Positions 8,875 to 18,097 of a DNA stretch of 64,000 nt are shown here, piece after piece. Under the pieces are notes generated by a model that saw nothing but the letters and a program-made list of their open reading frames with translations, did no database searches and was not told the origin of the DNA. How positions within the stretch are numbered: position 1 is the stretch's first letter; every line of letters begins with the position of its first letter. The DNA lies in the NCBI GenBank assembly GCA_017420535.1, contig JAFOIV010000059.1, positions 1 to 64,000 on the forward strand, written 5' to 3'. A program made the position numbers and the translations under genes. Origin of the DNA: Eubacterium sp. (lineage in GTDB: Bacteria; Bacillota; Clostridia; Lachnospirales; Lachnospiraceae).

Positions 8875-9963
8875 TTATCTTCTATTTAATGTAAGGTTTT
8901 GTTCAAATATGCTCTGATATTCACTATTTCCGCCAAAATTGATTATCTTAAATTTTTTCTTCATAGCTTTTAAATCCTTAAATTTATCAGTATCATATGA
9001 AAGAACTTCGGCTCCAAGAAGGGAAGTATTTCCAACAACCTTTGATATAGGAACTAAGATTTCAGGAATAATCCCAAGAAATGCACTGTCCCTAAGAGAC
9101 ATATTAAATCCAAAACCGCCGGAAATATATAAGTTATTAATATCTTTAAACGTAAGTCCTGCTTTATCTATCAGAAGATATAGAGATGAATATATAGCAC
9201 TTACTGCTAACTGCACATCTCTTAAGATATCAGCAGAAATACTTAGCTTAGTAAATCCCATTTCTACCTGGAGACCATTTTTAACCATGTCTTCATCTAA
9301 AATGATATCGGGACTGATAATCTTTTTCTTTAATAACATGGTAATGGCGGATAAGGTGGTAGAACCATATATACCCTTTGCTCTTGTACAGTTTTCAAAG
9401 GCTGGACCGCAGGCGGCAGAGGTAGCATGATAAACTTCATTACTTTTTACTACTATCTCACCGTTGGTACCTAAATCCATAAGAACGTCCCCATCTTTTA
9501 AGTTAAGATAAAGGGCTCCGCTAAGAACATCTCCTCCTATAAAAGCAGATGCACCAGCAATAACAGTACTTTTAACTCCTGCAAAGATTATCTCTTCATC
9601 AGAAGTAAAGGGCATCTTAAAGGGGCTTACTCCAAGGCTTTCTATATTTTTCCCGAGAATAATTGATGCCATGGTGGTATTTGCGGATATTACAGCTCTT
9701 ATAATTTCTGCATCCTTATATTCCTTATTATTAAAAAGCATTTTATTATAGCTTTCTAATATAGCTTCTTCCACCATTTTTTTCATTCTCATAAGATTAT
9801 CATCTTTTTTTGAATTGGTGATCCTCGATATCACATCAGAACCGAATATCTTCTCTGGATTAAGAAAACCATCCTTTGCAATTACGATATTATCTTCATT
9901 TATTATTGAAACTGCCACCGTTGTAGTTCCTACATCGATGGCAGCATATAGCCTTTTACTCAT
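8875..9963 (-). CDS. RACo-like ASKHA-domain ATPase without ferredoxin domain
   Basis: A 362-residue protein of the RACo/DUF4445 family, ATPases that drive reductive reactivation of corrinoid proteins. ASKHA nucleotide-binding motifs are visible: DVGTTT at 10-15, LMDLGTNGEI near 161-170, SAACGPAFE near 182-190 and SGGFGFNMS near 285. Classical RACo has an N-terminal 2Fe-2S domain of about 100 residues; here the ATPase domain starts at residue 1, and no cysteine cluster is seen. It starts three bases after the ilvA stop, so the two are one operon. The same window encodes a MetH that lacks its own reactivation domain, a possible client. Confidence 0.85.
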   Translation of the reverse strand: MSKRLYAAIDVGTTTVAVSIINEDNIVIAKDGFLNPEKIFGSDVISRITNSKKDDNLMRMKKMVEEAILESYNKMLFNNKEYKDAEIIRAVISANTTMASIILGKNIESLGVSPFKMPFTSDEEIIFAGVKSTVIAGASAFIGGDVLSGALYLNLKDGDVLMDLGTNGEIVVKSNEVYHATSAACGPAFENCTRAKGIYGSTTLSAITMLLKKKIISPDIILDEDMVKNGLQVEMGFTKLSISADILRDVQLAVSAIYSSLYLLIDKAGLTFKDINNLYISGGFGFNMSLRDSAFLGIIPEILVPISKVVGNTSLLGAEVLSYDTDKFKDLKAMKKKFKIINFGGNSEYQSIFEQNLTLNRR

Positions 9964-9966
9964 TAT

Positions 9967-11193
9967 TTATAGTACAGCCTTAGGGCTCTTATCCATAGGT
10001 CTATAACCTTTTTCTTTTAATACCTTAAAGATCTCGTCTTTATGCTCTGGTCCAAAGGCCTCAAGAGTGATAACTAACTCAACAGCTGCATTTCTGTTAA
10101 GAGATACAAACTGATTATGTTCAAGTTTGATGATATTACCTTTAAGTTCTGAAAGGATATGTGATACTTTCTCTAACTCACCCGGTCTGTCCGGGAGAAG
10201 TACTGATACAGTAAATATTCTGCTTCTTGCAATAAGACCATGCTGAACAACAGATGATAAAGTGATAACATCCATATTACCGCCAGAAAGAATACTTACA
10301 ACCTTCTTTCCTTCCGGTTTAAGATGCTTTAATGCAGCAACTGTAAGAAGTCCTGAGTTCTCAACGATCATCTTATGATTCTCAATCATATCAAGAAAAG
10401 CTACAATAAGCTCACTGTCTTCAACTGTGATAATCTCATCTACATTTTTCTGGATATATGGGAAAATCTTTGTTCCAGGAGTTTTAACTGCTGTACCATC
10501 TGCAATGGTATTAACAGAATCTAATGTTGTAACCTTGCCATTTTTAATAGACACCTGCATGCAGTTAGCACCGGCTGGTTCAACACCTATTATCTTGATC
10601 TTTGGATTAAGCATTTTGGCAAGGGTTGAAACACCACAGGCAAGTCCGCCGCCACCGATCGGAACAAGGATTGTATCTACAAATGGAAGTTCCTTAAGGA
10701 TTTCCATAGCAACGGTACTCTGACCTGTTGCTACTTCAAGATCATCAAATGGAGGAATGATCGTATATCCATTTTCTTTTGCAAGTTTCTTTGCATATGC
10801 TGAAGATTCATCAAAAACTTCACCGTAAAGAACAACTTCTGCACCATAGGCCTTGGTACGATTCACTTTAATAAGTGGAGTTGATGTAGGCATAACGATA
10901 ACCGCCTTGCAATTATAAGCCTTTGCAGCATAAGCTACACCTTGAGCATGGTTACCGGCTGAAGCTGTAATAAGACCTTTAGCTCTTTCTTCATCTGATA
11001 ACTGGCTTATCTTATAGTAAGCACCTCTAATCTTATAGGCACCAGTAACCTGCATATTTTCAGGCTTTAAATATACCTTGTTGCCTGTAATATTGGATAA
11101 ATACTCAGATTCAACAAGTGCTGTATTTCTGGCTACCTTTGAAACGACTTCATAAGCCTCTTCACATTTCTCTCTGCTCATTTCTTCCATCAT
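9967..11193 (-). CDS. ilvA: Threonine ammonia-lyase (threonine dehydratase)
   Basis: PLP enzyme that turns threonine into 2-oxobutyrate and ammonia, feeding isoleucine synthesis or fermentation. 408 residues: the catalytic domain has the PLP lysine Lys54 in TGAYKIRGAYY and the phosphate-binding loop PIGGGGLACG. A C-terminal ACT domain of about 75 residues (FTVSVLLPDRPGELEKV) matches the shorter TdcB/IlvA type found in clostridia. The start has two ATGs; GGAGG lies ten bases before the first. It is followed by the RACo-like gene. ilvN and ilvC lie 14 kb away. The single ACT domain leaves open whether it is biosynthetic or catabolic. Confidence 0.93.
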   Translation of the reverse strand: MMEEMSREKCEEAYEVVSKVARNTALVESEYLSNITGNKVYLKPENMQVTGAYKIRGAYYKISQLSDEERAKGLITASAGNHAQGVAYAAKAYNCKAVIVMPTSTPLIKVNRTKAYGAEVVLYGEVFDESSAYAKKLAKENGYTIIPPFDDLEVATGQSTVAMEILKELPFVDTILVPIGGGGLACGVSTLAKMLNPKIKIIGVEPAGANCMQVSIKNGKVTTLDSVNTIADGTAVKTPGTKIFPYIQKNVDEIITVEDSELIVAFLDMIENHKMIVENSGLLTVAALKHLKPEGKKVVSILSGGNMDVITLSSVVQHGLIARSRIFTVSVLLPDRPGELEKVSHILSELKGNIIKLEHNQFVSLNRNAAVELVITLEAFGPEHKDEIFKVLKEKGYRPMDKSPKAVL

Positions 11194-11238
11194 GTGCCTT
11201 AAACCTCCATAATTGCTTAAAAAACTAGTAAATATAAC

Positions 11239-12216
11239 TTAATCTATATCAAACAGATCATCATCTTTTTCTTCGCCGATCTCATTATCAACCATAATAT
11301 CTGTATCTGATTTGAGATTGAAATCACTGAAAAGTGCTGTAATATACTGACTTGGGTCAAATCTCTGAAGATCATCGATCTTTTCACCTACACCAATATA
11401 TTTAACAGGAACTGAAAGTTCTGATTCGATTGCAACAGCGATACCACCCTTAGCAGTTCCATCCAGCTTTGTTATGATGATACCATTGATCTCAGTAACA
11501 TTTGAGAACTGTCTAGCCTGTTCAAGAGCATTCTGTCCTGTAGAACCATCAAGTACGATAAGACTTTCAACGTTTGCCTCAGGATATTCTCTTGAGATCA
11601 CTCTTCTCATCTTTGCAAGTTCATCCATAAGATTTTTCTTATTATGAAGTCTTCCTGCTGTATCGATCAAAAGAATATCTGCTTTTCTTGCTTTTGCAGC
11701 ACTTACTGCATCATAAACTACACTTGAAGGATCTGAACCCTCATGCTGAGAGATCATCTCAACACCTGCTCTTTTTGCCCAGGTTCCCAGCTGATCTATA
11801 GCTCCGGCACGGAAAGTATCAGCTGCAGCAATAAGCACATTCTTACCTCTGTTCTTATACTGTGCAGCAAGTTTTCCTATAGATGTAGTCTTACCAACGC
11901 CATTTACACCAATGATAAATACAACTGATTTCTTTTCTTCAAAATCGTAAGCTGACTGATCAACAGACATCTGATCTCTAAGGGAATTGATAACTAATTC
12001 CTTACATTCATGAGCATCCTTAAGATGAAGTTCTTTAACTTTTGCTTTTACATAATCAAGAACCTTCTCTGTAGTTTCATAACCCATGTCAGCTTCAATA
12101 AGAGTCTCTTCTAAGTTATCGTAAAAATCATCATCGATCTCAGATACCTTAAAAACATTAGCGATACTCTGACTGGTTTTCATGAGTCCTTCTTTAAGCT
12201 TCTGAAAAAATCCCAT
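11239..12216 (-). CDS. ftsY: Signal recognition particle receptor FtsY
   Basis: GTPase that docks the SRP-ribosome complex at the membrane. I start at the ATG at 12216 (MGFFQKLKEG, 325 residues) because GGAGGG lies six bases before it; the frame is open upstream. The amphipathic N-terminus, NG-domain P-loop GVNGVGKTTSIGKLA, DTAGRLHNK and TKLDGTAKGG are all present. The N-terminal acidic A domain is short, as in other Firmicutes, but an extra acidic tail of about 25 residues (EIGEEKDDDLFDID at the end) follows the usual C-terminus. It is 49 bases downstream of smc in the standard rnc-smc-ftsY order. Confidence 0.97.
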   Translation of the reverse strand: MGFFQKLKEGLMKTSQSIANVFKVSEIDDDFYDNLEETLIEADMGYETTEKVLDYVKAKVKELHLKDAHECKELVINSLRDQMSVDQSAYDFEEKKSVVFIIGVNGVGKTTSIGKLAAQYKNRGKNVLIAAADTFRAGAIDQLGTWAKRAGVEMISQHEGSDPSSVVYDAVSAAKARKADILLIDTAGRLHNKKNLMDELAKMRRVISREYPEANVESLIVLDGSTGQNALEQARQFSNVTEINGIIITKLDGTAKGGIAVAIESELSVPVKYIGVGEKIDDLQRFDPSQYITALFSDFNLKSDTDIMVDNEIGEEKDDDLFDID

Positions 12217-12265
12217 ATTTTTCCCTCCGTAATTTAAGCGGATCAAGACTGGTCAGTCTTAATCT

Positions 12266-15200
12266 TTAATTGTCTAGTTTATCTTCAATAAGGTTAACAG
12301 ATACCAGTGTAGATACACCTTTTTCCTGCATGGTGATACCATAAAGGCAGTCTGCACATTCCATTGTACCTTTTCTATGAGTAATAACTATGAACTGTGT
12401 ATCCCTTGTAAGTTTAGACAGATAATTTGCAAATCTCTTTACGTTCGAGTCATCCAGCGCCGCTTCAATCTCATCTAAAAGACAGAAAGGTGACGGTTTA
12501 AGACTCTGGATAGCAAACAGAAGTGAAATGGCTGTAAGAGCTTTTTCACCACCGGATAACTGCATCATATTCTGAAGCTTCTTTCCAGGTGGCTGTGCAT
12601 TGATTATGATACCTGTTTCAAGAAGATTTTCTTCATCTACAAGTTCAAGACTGGCACGGCCGCCGCCGAACATTTCCTTAAACACCTTAGAGAACATGGT
12701 CTGAATCTCTTTAAATTTAAGGGCAAATGTATCTTTCATTGCTCTGTCTAAGTCGGCTATTACTTTCTTTAAGTTTTCCTCTGCCTGTACTATATCATCA
12801 TGCTGACTCTTAAGGAATGTATATCTTTCGTTAACATCCTTAAATTCTTCAATAGCTCCCACATTTACTTCACCTAAAGCTTTAATCCTCTGTCTTACAC
12901 CGGAAATCAGCTTCTTTAATGCATTAGGGTCACTATATTCGTTTGATTTTAAAGCTTCTGCTGAAGAATAAGTAAGTTCATATTCTTCCCACATATAATT
13001 AGACAGGTTATCCTTCTCTAATTCCTGCTTTTCAATAGTTGAAGAAAGTGTAAATTCAGCTTTATCAAGACCACTGATACGACCGGATAATTCCTCTCGT
13101 TTTGAGAAGAAGGCCTTATGATTTTCATTGATACCAGCCTTTTTATCATTTAATTCATCCAGTATCTTATTATGTTTAGCGGTTCTTTCGTTATTTTCTT
13201 CAACGCGACGGGTATATTCTTCAATTTCCTTATTCAGGCTTTCTGTAAGATTAGACTGTTCCTTAGTTCTCTCGTTATAAGTATTTAATTCAGCCTTATA
13301 TCTTCCAATATCAGCCTTAATCCTTGAAATAGCTGAATTAATGAATTCCTCACTCTTTTCAGCAGAACCCAGTTCAACCTTAAGTGAAGCAAGGCTTTCT
13401 TCCTTAGAACTGCGGAAATTCTTGGCATCCAAAAGTTCCTTCTCTAAAGCTGAAATGGAATTTCTATTATTTTCAACAGCTATATCATGCTGCTTTGCCT
13501 CGTCAAGAAGTTCATCCTTATTACGGTTGATCTCAACTATCTGTTTATCTAATTCCTCATTCTCTTTTTTGATAGAACCAAAACTTGTCTGACATTCTTC
13601 TAAGGTCTTTTCTACAGAACTCATATTGATAGTTATGGAGTTCTTATCAATGCTAATACGATTTGCTTCTGCTGAAAGTCTGTCCTTTTCATTAGTAAGC
13701 TTAATAACCTTAGCATCGCACTCCACAGCTTCTTTTTTAGCATTTTCAAAGAGTTCAGTTGTCTTTTTAATCTCTGCTTCAAGATCATCCATCTCTCTCT
13801 TTCTGCCCAGGAGATTGGAGCTGTTCTTAAATGCACCACCACTCATGGCACCTCCTGGATTAAAGAGATCTCCAAGTAATGTAACGATCCTTAAGCTATG
13901 CTTATATTTTCTTTCAATCTTAATGGCATTATCGATATTATCTACTACGATAACTCTTCCTAAAAGGCTGGCTACTAAATCCTTATATTTCTTGTCACAG
14001 CCAGTAAGTTCTGAAGCGATACCGATAACTCCGTTTTCATGAAGAGCATCCTGGTCAACACTTCCTCTGCCCTTAACAGAAGTAAGAGGCAGGAATGTTG
14101 CACGACCGAATTTATTATCTCTTAAATATTTGATCAGGTCTCTTGCAGTCTCTTCATCTTCAGTAACGATATTCTGAATTGATCCACCCAAGGCAGTTTC
14201 AATAGCTGTTTCATATTCCTTTTCAACAGAAATGATATCAGCCACAACGCCGAGTATCTTAGGATTCTTATCTCTTCTTTCCATGACACGTTTAATGGAC
14301 TGGCCATAACCTTCGTATCTTTCAGAAAGATTTCTTACATTTTCATATTTTGACTTAAGACTTATGATCTGCTGATTATATCTTCCAAGATTACTTCTTA
14401 ATTCATTTTGTTTTCTGATGCTGCGATCTAATTCTTCTTCAACATTTGAAGCATCCGCCTCATTCTTTGCATATTCTGCATTGATAGCAACAAATTTTTC
14501 AGAAAGATCAGCAAAATTCTTCTTTGCTTCATCTTCTACAGCCTTAGATGAAATAAACTTTGACTTAAGTTCACTTCTTCTAAGAGAGATATTTTCAAGC
14601 ATTGCATCATATCTTGCAGACTTTTCTTTTAAAGAACTGGCATTATTAAGAGAATCAATGATAAATCCTTTAGCATCATCAATTTTATTTTCAATCTCTG
14701 ATACTTTAAGAGAAGCTTTATTTACTTCATCTTCAGCAGCCTTTACCTTATCTTCTCTTTCTTTAAAATCAAGATTTATACGAGATTTCTTCTCGTTTTC
14801 CTTATCAAGTTCTTCATTTAATCTGTCCAGTTCACCCTTAACACGTTCAATCTGGGCAGCTGATTCTTTAGCAATACCTTCACAGGATGTGATTCTTTCC
14901 TTAAGTACACGGATCTCACCTTCTGATCTCTCGTTATCAAGAGTACATCCATTGATAACAAGTCTTGTATCTTCAATCTTTGTATTTAATTCTTCTAATT
15001 CTTCTTCAAGTCTTTCATATTCAGACTTAGTATCTTCAAATTCCTTTAAAAGACGTTCCTTATCATCCTTTGTGATCTGAAGTTTTTCTTTATTTTCATC
15101 AAGCTTTTGTCTTAATTTATCTACTTCAAGCAGGAAAGAATTAACTTCATAAGTTTTTAATTCTTCCTTATATTCAAGATATTTAGCAGCTTTTTCAGAC

Positions 15201-15823
15201 TGAGCTCTTAATGGCTCAATTCTGTCCTGCAAACCTGATAATATATCATTTACACGATTAAGATTAGCATGTTCAGTCTCAAGAGATTTCTCTGTAGCAA
15301 GCTTATTTTTCTTATACTTAACAATACCGGCTGCTTCATCAAAAAGGTCTCTTCTTTCTTCAGGCTTACCGGAAATGATTCTTTCAACCTGACCCTGACC
15401 GATTATGGAATATCCTTCTTTACCTACACCGGTATCAAAGAAAAGTGAAGCCACATCCTTAAGACGGGATACATTTCCATTGATGAGATATTCACTTTCC
15501 CCTGAACGATATACACGTCTTGCAACAGTTACTTCATTATAATCAATAGGAAGACTGTGGTCTGAATTATCAAGAGTTATAGCAACATAAGCTGAACCCT
15601 GAGGCTTACGAAGCTCTGTACCTGAAAAGATTACATCTTCCATTTTGGATCCACGAAGTTTAAGAGCACTCTGTTCACCAAGTACCCATCTTACAGCATC
15701 ACCAACATTACTTTTTCCTGATCCGTTAGGACCAACGATTCCGGTAATACCCTTCTCAAATTTGAAATTTATCTTATTAGCAAATGATTTAAAGCCATTT
15801 ACCTCAATATTCTTTAAATACAT
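12266..15823 (-). CDS. smc: Chromosome segregation ATPase SMC
   Basis: Core of the bacterial condensin, working with ScpA and ScpB, both encoded at 29.7-31.0 kb. 1185 residues: Walker A GPNGSGKSN near residue 35; long coiled coils on either side of a hinge (around residues 500-650, with GVVADIISVEKEYETAIE); ABC signature LSGGEKAL; and Walker B CLLDEIEAALDD near the C-terminus. Length is normal for the family. It follows rnc by 16 bases and has AGGTAA before the ATG. Confidence 0.98.
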   Translation of the reverse strand: MYLKNIEVNGFKSFANKINFKFEKGITGIVGPNGSGKSNVGDAVRWVLGEQSALKLRGSKMEDVIFSGTELRKPQGSAYVAITLDNSDHSLPIDYNEVTVARRVYRSGESEYLINGNVSRLKDVASLFFDTGVGKEGYSIIGQGQVERIISGKPEERRDLFDEAAGIVKYKKNKLATEKSLETEHANLNRVNDILSGLQDRIEPLRAQSEKAAKYLEYKEELKTYEVNSFLLEVDKLRQKLDENKEKLQITKDDKERLLKEFEDTKSEYERLEEELEELNTKIEDTRLVINGCTLDNERSEGEIRVLKERITSCEGIAKESAAQIERVKGELDRLNEELDKENEKKSRINLDFKEREDKVKAAEDEVNKASLKVSEIENKIDDAKGFIIDSLNNASSLKEKSARYDAMLENISLRRSELKSKFISSKAVEDEAKKNFADLSEKFVAINAEYAKNEADASNVEEELDRSIRKQNELRSNLGRYNQQIISLKSKYENVRNLSERYEGYGQSIKRVMERRDKNPKILGVVADIISVEKEYETAIETALGGSIQNIVTEDEETARDLIKYLRDNKFGRATFLPLTSVKGRGSVDQDALHENGVIGIASELTGCDKKYKDLVASLLGRVIVVDNIDNAIKIERKYKHSLRIVTLLGDLFNPGGAMSGGAFKNSSNLLGRKREMDDLEAEIKKTTELFENAKKEAVECDAKVIKLTNEKDRLSAEANRISIDKNSITINMSSVEKTLEECQTSFGSIKKENEELDKQIVEINRNKDELLDEAKQHDIAVENNRNSISALEKELLDAKNFRSSKEESLASLKVELGSAEKSEEFINSAISRIKADIGRYKAELNTYNERTKEQSNLTESLNKEIEEYTRRVEENNERTAKHNKILDELNDKKAGINENHKAFFSKREELSGRISGLDKAEFTLSSTIEKQELEKDNLSNYMWEEYELTYSSAEALKSNEYSDPNALKKLISGVRQRIKALGEVNVGAIEEFKDVNERYTFLKSQHDDIVQAEENLKKVIADLDRAMKDTFALKFKEIQTMFSKVFKEMFGGGRASLELVDEENLLETGIIINAQPPGKKLQNMMQLSGGEKALTAISLLFAIQSLKPSPFCLLDEIEAALDDSNVKRFANYLSKLTRDTQFIVITHRKGTMECADCLYGITMQEKGVSTLVSVNLIEDKLDN

Positions 15824-15839
15824 ATATAGTTACCTGTTT

Positions 15840-16535
15840 TTATAATTTAATACCATTTTTAATGATCGTTCTATGAGCAGCTTCCTGTTCTGCATTTTTA
15901 ATGGTATGTCCCGAACCTTCTTCACACTTAACTCCATTTAAGAATGCAGCAACAGTGAATCTCTTGTTATGATCCGGGCCTTCTTCTTTAAGAACTTCAT
16001 AATGAAGCTCGATTATATTCTTCTGAGAATATTCCTGAAGGATTGACTTTGCATCGTGATACATAGCCTTCCCTTCAATATCATCTAATAAAAATGTCTT
16101 AACATATTTTTTTGCTTCTTCTATGCCCCCATCAAGATAAATGGCTCCAAGAACCGACTCAAAGAGATCACAGAGGATTGATGCTCTGTCTCTTCCTCCA
16201 GTCTGTAATTCACCTTTACTAAGATAAAGATAATCTCCAAGATTAAGGCTTCGAGAAATCTGTGATAAGGTGTATTCACAAACCAGGCTGGCGCGAAGGC
16301 GGGTTAACTCCCCTTCAGCTTTATCAGGATATGCATAGAAAAGCACTTCACTGGAAATATACTCTAATATAGCATCTCCAAGGAATTCATATCTTTCATA
16401 TGATGGTACCTTAGTAATATGATATTCATTTGCATAGGATTTATGAGTAAAAGCTATATCAAGATGGCTTTTATCCTTAAATTTATATCCGATTTTTTCT
16501 TCAAGAACAGAATAATCCTGTCCACCATAATTCAT
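15840..16535 (-). CDS. rnc: Ribonuclease III
   Basis: Double-strand-specific endonuclease for rRNA and mRNA processing. 231 residues: the RNase III domain has the signature ERYEFLGDAILEY and the catalytic Glu in DLFESVLGAIYLDGG, then a C-terminal double-stranded RNA-binding domain from about residue 160. The ATG lies two bases after the plsX stop with GAGGAAAAA as ribosome binding site, indicating coupling. Many Firmicutes have acpP between plsX and rnc; it is missing here. Confidence 0.97.
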   Translation of the reverse strand: MNYGGQDYSVLEEKIGYKFKDKSHLDIAFTHKSYANEYHITKVPSYERYEFLGDAILEYISSEVLFYAYPDKAEGELTRLRASLVCEYTLSQISRSLNLGDYLYLSKGELQTGGRDRASILCDLFESVLGAIYLDGGIEEAKKYVKTFLLDDIEGKAMYHDAKSILQEYSQKNIIELHYEVLKEEGPDHNKRFTVAAFLNGVKCEEGSGHTIKNAEQEAAHRTIIKNGIKL

Positions 16536-16537
16536 AA

Positions 16538-17557
16538 TTATTTTTCCTCTTCTTCTGCTTTAAGACCTTCAATGATCTTTCCACAGACATCATTTTCAAC
16601 GAATTTAGTACACTGTTTAATCGCTGAGATAACTTCCATTTCTTTTGAATTTCCATGGATCTTAACTACAAGACCGTTAAGACCAAGAAGTGGAGCTCCC
16701 CCCTTATCACTGGCATTAAACTTCTTAAGCACCTTCTTTAAAGATGACTTAACCATAAGGGCACCAATCTTAGACTTGAAATTTGAAAGGAAAGCACCCT
16801 TTATCTCTCCTAAGATCATCTTAGCCATACCTTCATACATTTTAAGGATAACATTACCTACAAATGCTTCTGTAAGTACTACATCAGCCTTACCTGAAGG
16901 AATTTCTCTAGCTTCGATACTGCCTATAAAATTAATATGCTTATTAGCCTTAAGGATTGGGTATGTCTCTTTAACAAGAGCATTTCCTTTCGCTTCTTCT
17001 GTTCCGATATTTACAATGGCAACTGTAGGATTCTTAACACCCATGATGTTTTCCATGTAGATAGAACCCATCTCAGCAAACTGATTAAGAACATCTGGCT
17101 TTGCATCTACATTGGCACCACAGTCAATAAGAAGTGATGGCTTGCTGGAAGTTGGAAGGATTGGTGCAAGAGGTGTTCTCTTAACCCCTTTAGCTCTTCC
17201 TACGATAAACTGGCCACCTGCAAGGATGGCTCCAGAACTACCAGCAGAGATAAATGCATCTGCCTTTCCTTCTTTAACTAAGTTAAGACCAACTACAAGA
17301 GAAGAATCCTTCTTCTTTCTAACTGCTTCAACAGGATGCTCTTCTGGTGAGATCTCCTCAGTTGCATTTACAACTTCAATTCTGTCTTTATCATATTCGT
17401 ATTCAGAAAGGAGTTTATCTAACTCCTCTTTTTTTCCTGTAAGAAAAATGTGAACATTCGGATTTTCCTTTATCCCCTGTACGGCGCCTTTAACGCATAC
17501 TTTAGCGCCATTATCCCCTCCAAATGTATCAATGACAATATTTATCTTTCTATCCAT
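16538..17557 (-). CDS. plsX: Phosphate acyltransferase PlsX
   Basis: Makes acyl-phosphate from acyl-ACP for the PlsX-PlsY route of phospholipid synthesis; PlsY and GpsA are encoded at 32-34 kb. The start is the ATG at 17557 (MDRKINIVIDTFGGDNG, 339 residues), which has GGAGACG at proper spacing; the longer frame starting at 17578 has no ribosome binding site. The motif IDTFGGDN replaces the usual IDAMGGDN. ECGANVDAKP-type and EGFVGNV-type family blocks are present as DCGANVDAKP and EAFVGNVILK. A consensus promoter lies upstream at 17612-17640. Confidence 0.96.
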   Translation of the reverse strand: MDRKINIVIDTFGGDNGAKVCVKGAVQGIKENPNVHIFLTGKKEELDKLLSEYEYDKDRIEVVNATEEISPEEHPVEAVRKKKDSSLVVGLNLVKEGKADAFISAGSSGAILAGGQFIVGRAKGVKRTPLAPILPTSSKPSLLIDCGANVDAKPDVLNQFAEMGSIYMENIMGVKNPTVAIVNIGTEEAKGNALVKETYPILKANKHINFIGSIEAREIPSGKADVVLTEAFVGNVILKMYEGMAKMILGEIKGAFLSNFKSKIGALMVKSSLKKVLKKFNASDKGGAPLLGLNGLVVKIHGNSKEMEVISAIKQCTKFVENDVCGKIIEGLKAEEEEK

Positions 17558-17611
17558 AAAATATTCGTCTCCAATCACATATTTACCTTATATTCTAAAA
17601 GCACAAATTAC

Positions 17612-17640
17612 ATTGTATAATAATTAGCCAAAAGTGTCAA
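17612..17640 (-). promoter_or_regulatory. Promoter of plsX-rnc-smc-ftsY
   Basis: TTGACA at 17635-17640, a 17-base spacer and TACAAT at 17612-17617. It gives a 5' leader of about 48 bases before plsX. I looked for a FapR-type operator here and did not find one. Confidence 0.85.
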
Positions 17641-17775
17641 AAAAATCCTCTCGCCTGGCGGCTCACGACTTATTGCCTGCTTCCTCTCGCAACAAGTTGC
17701 TTGATGTCGGGCAGTCGCCAAATGCCTATACCTTTGTGCAAGCACAGGTATAGGCACTTGGCTCGTTGCCTACGC
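17641..17775 (-). repeat. Palindrome-rich, GC-richer intergenic element
   Basis: About 135 bases between the rpmF terminator and the plsX promoter, clearly richer in GC than the surroundings. It holds a long hairpin at 17726-17763: arms GCCAA and TGCCTATACC pair with GGTATAGGCA and TTGGC around an inner TGTGC/GCACA stem. It also has a GCAAC-AA-GTTGC palindrome at 17689-17700, an imperfect GGCG...CGCC arm pair, and a direct repeat TCCTCTCGC at 17646-17654 and 17682-17690. No open frame with a ribosome binding site fits. It could be a REP-like element, a remnant of a miniature transposon, or a small RNA; strand is nominal. Confidence 0.5.
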
Positions 17776-17808
17776 AAAAAAAAGACCCTGTCTTGCGACA
17801 GAGTCTTT
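17775..17808 (-). terminator. Strong terminator of rpmF
   Basis: A 12-bp stem (arms 17797-17808 and 17781-17792) closed by a GCAA tetraloop on the minus strand, followed by a T run. It ends the short rpmF transcript. Confidence 0.9.
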
Positions 17809-17828
17809 ATCAAATATATCAAACTAAA

Positions 17829-18017
17829 TTAGTTGGCCTTATTAGTAGATACGATTTCCTTCTTGTTATAATAACCACAGCTCTTGCAAACTCTATGAGG
17901 CATCATGAGAGCTCCGCAGCTAGGGCACTTAACGAGAGTTGCAGCTGACATTTTCCAGTTAGCTCTTCTCTTATCTCTTCTAGCCTTTGATATTTTTCCC
18001 TTAGGACAGATTGACAT
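17829..18017 (-). CDS. rpmF: 50S ribosomal protein L32, zinc-binding form
   Basis: A 62-residue large-subunit protein with N-terminal SKARRDKRRANWKM and two CxxC pairs (KCPSCGA and VCKSCGY), the four-cysteine zinc ribbon of the zinc-containing form. It is expressed alone: a perfect promoter lies 38 bases upstream of the ATG and a strong terminator 20 bases downstream. AAGGAGG precedes the ATG. plsX follows only after 271 bases, so the common rpmF-plsX pairing is kept in order but not as one transcript. Confidence 0.97.
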   Translation of the reverse strand: MSICPKGKISKARRDKRRANWKMSAATLVKCPSCGALMMPHRVCKSCGYYNKKEIVSTNKAN

Positions 18018-18054
18018 TCGAATTACACCTCCTTACCGAAATCACACTTGAACC

Positions 18055-18083
18055 ATTATACAAATGAAACCATAGTATGTCAA
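18055..18083 (-). promoter_or_regulatory. Full-consensus sigma-A promoter of rpmF
   Basis: TTGACA at 18078-18083, a 17-base spacer and TATAAT at 18055-18060, both hexamers perfect. It begins 14 bases beyond the ackA stop codon, with no ackA terminator between them. Confidence 0.92.
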
Positions 18084-18097
18084 GTCATTATAATAAA

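Noticed and set aside
14418..15080. 220-codon open frame on the plus strand
   Set aside because: It lies fully antisense to smc, is rich in Ser and Leu as expected from mirrored coiled-coil codons, and has no family match I recognise.
16419..17060. 213-codon plus-strand frame across rnc and plsX
   Set aside because: It is antisense to two confident genes and shows no ribosome binding site or recognisable motif.
17558..17640. FapR operator before plsX
   Set aside because: I found no sequence close to the known FapR palindrome; only a weak AATTA/TAATT repeat overlaps the -10.
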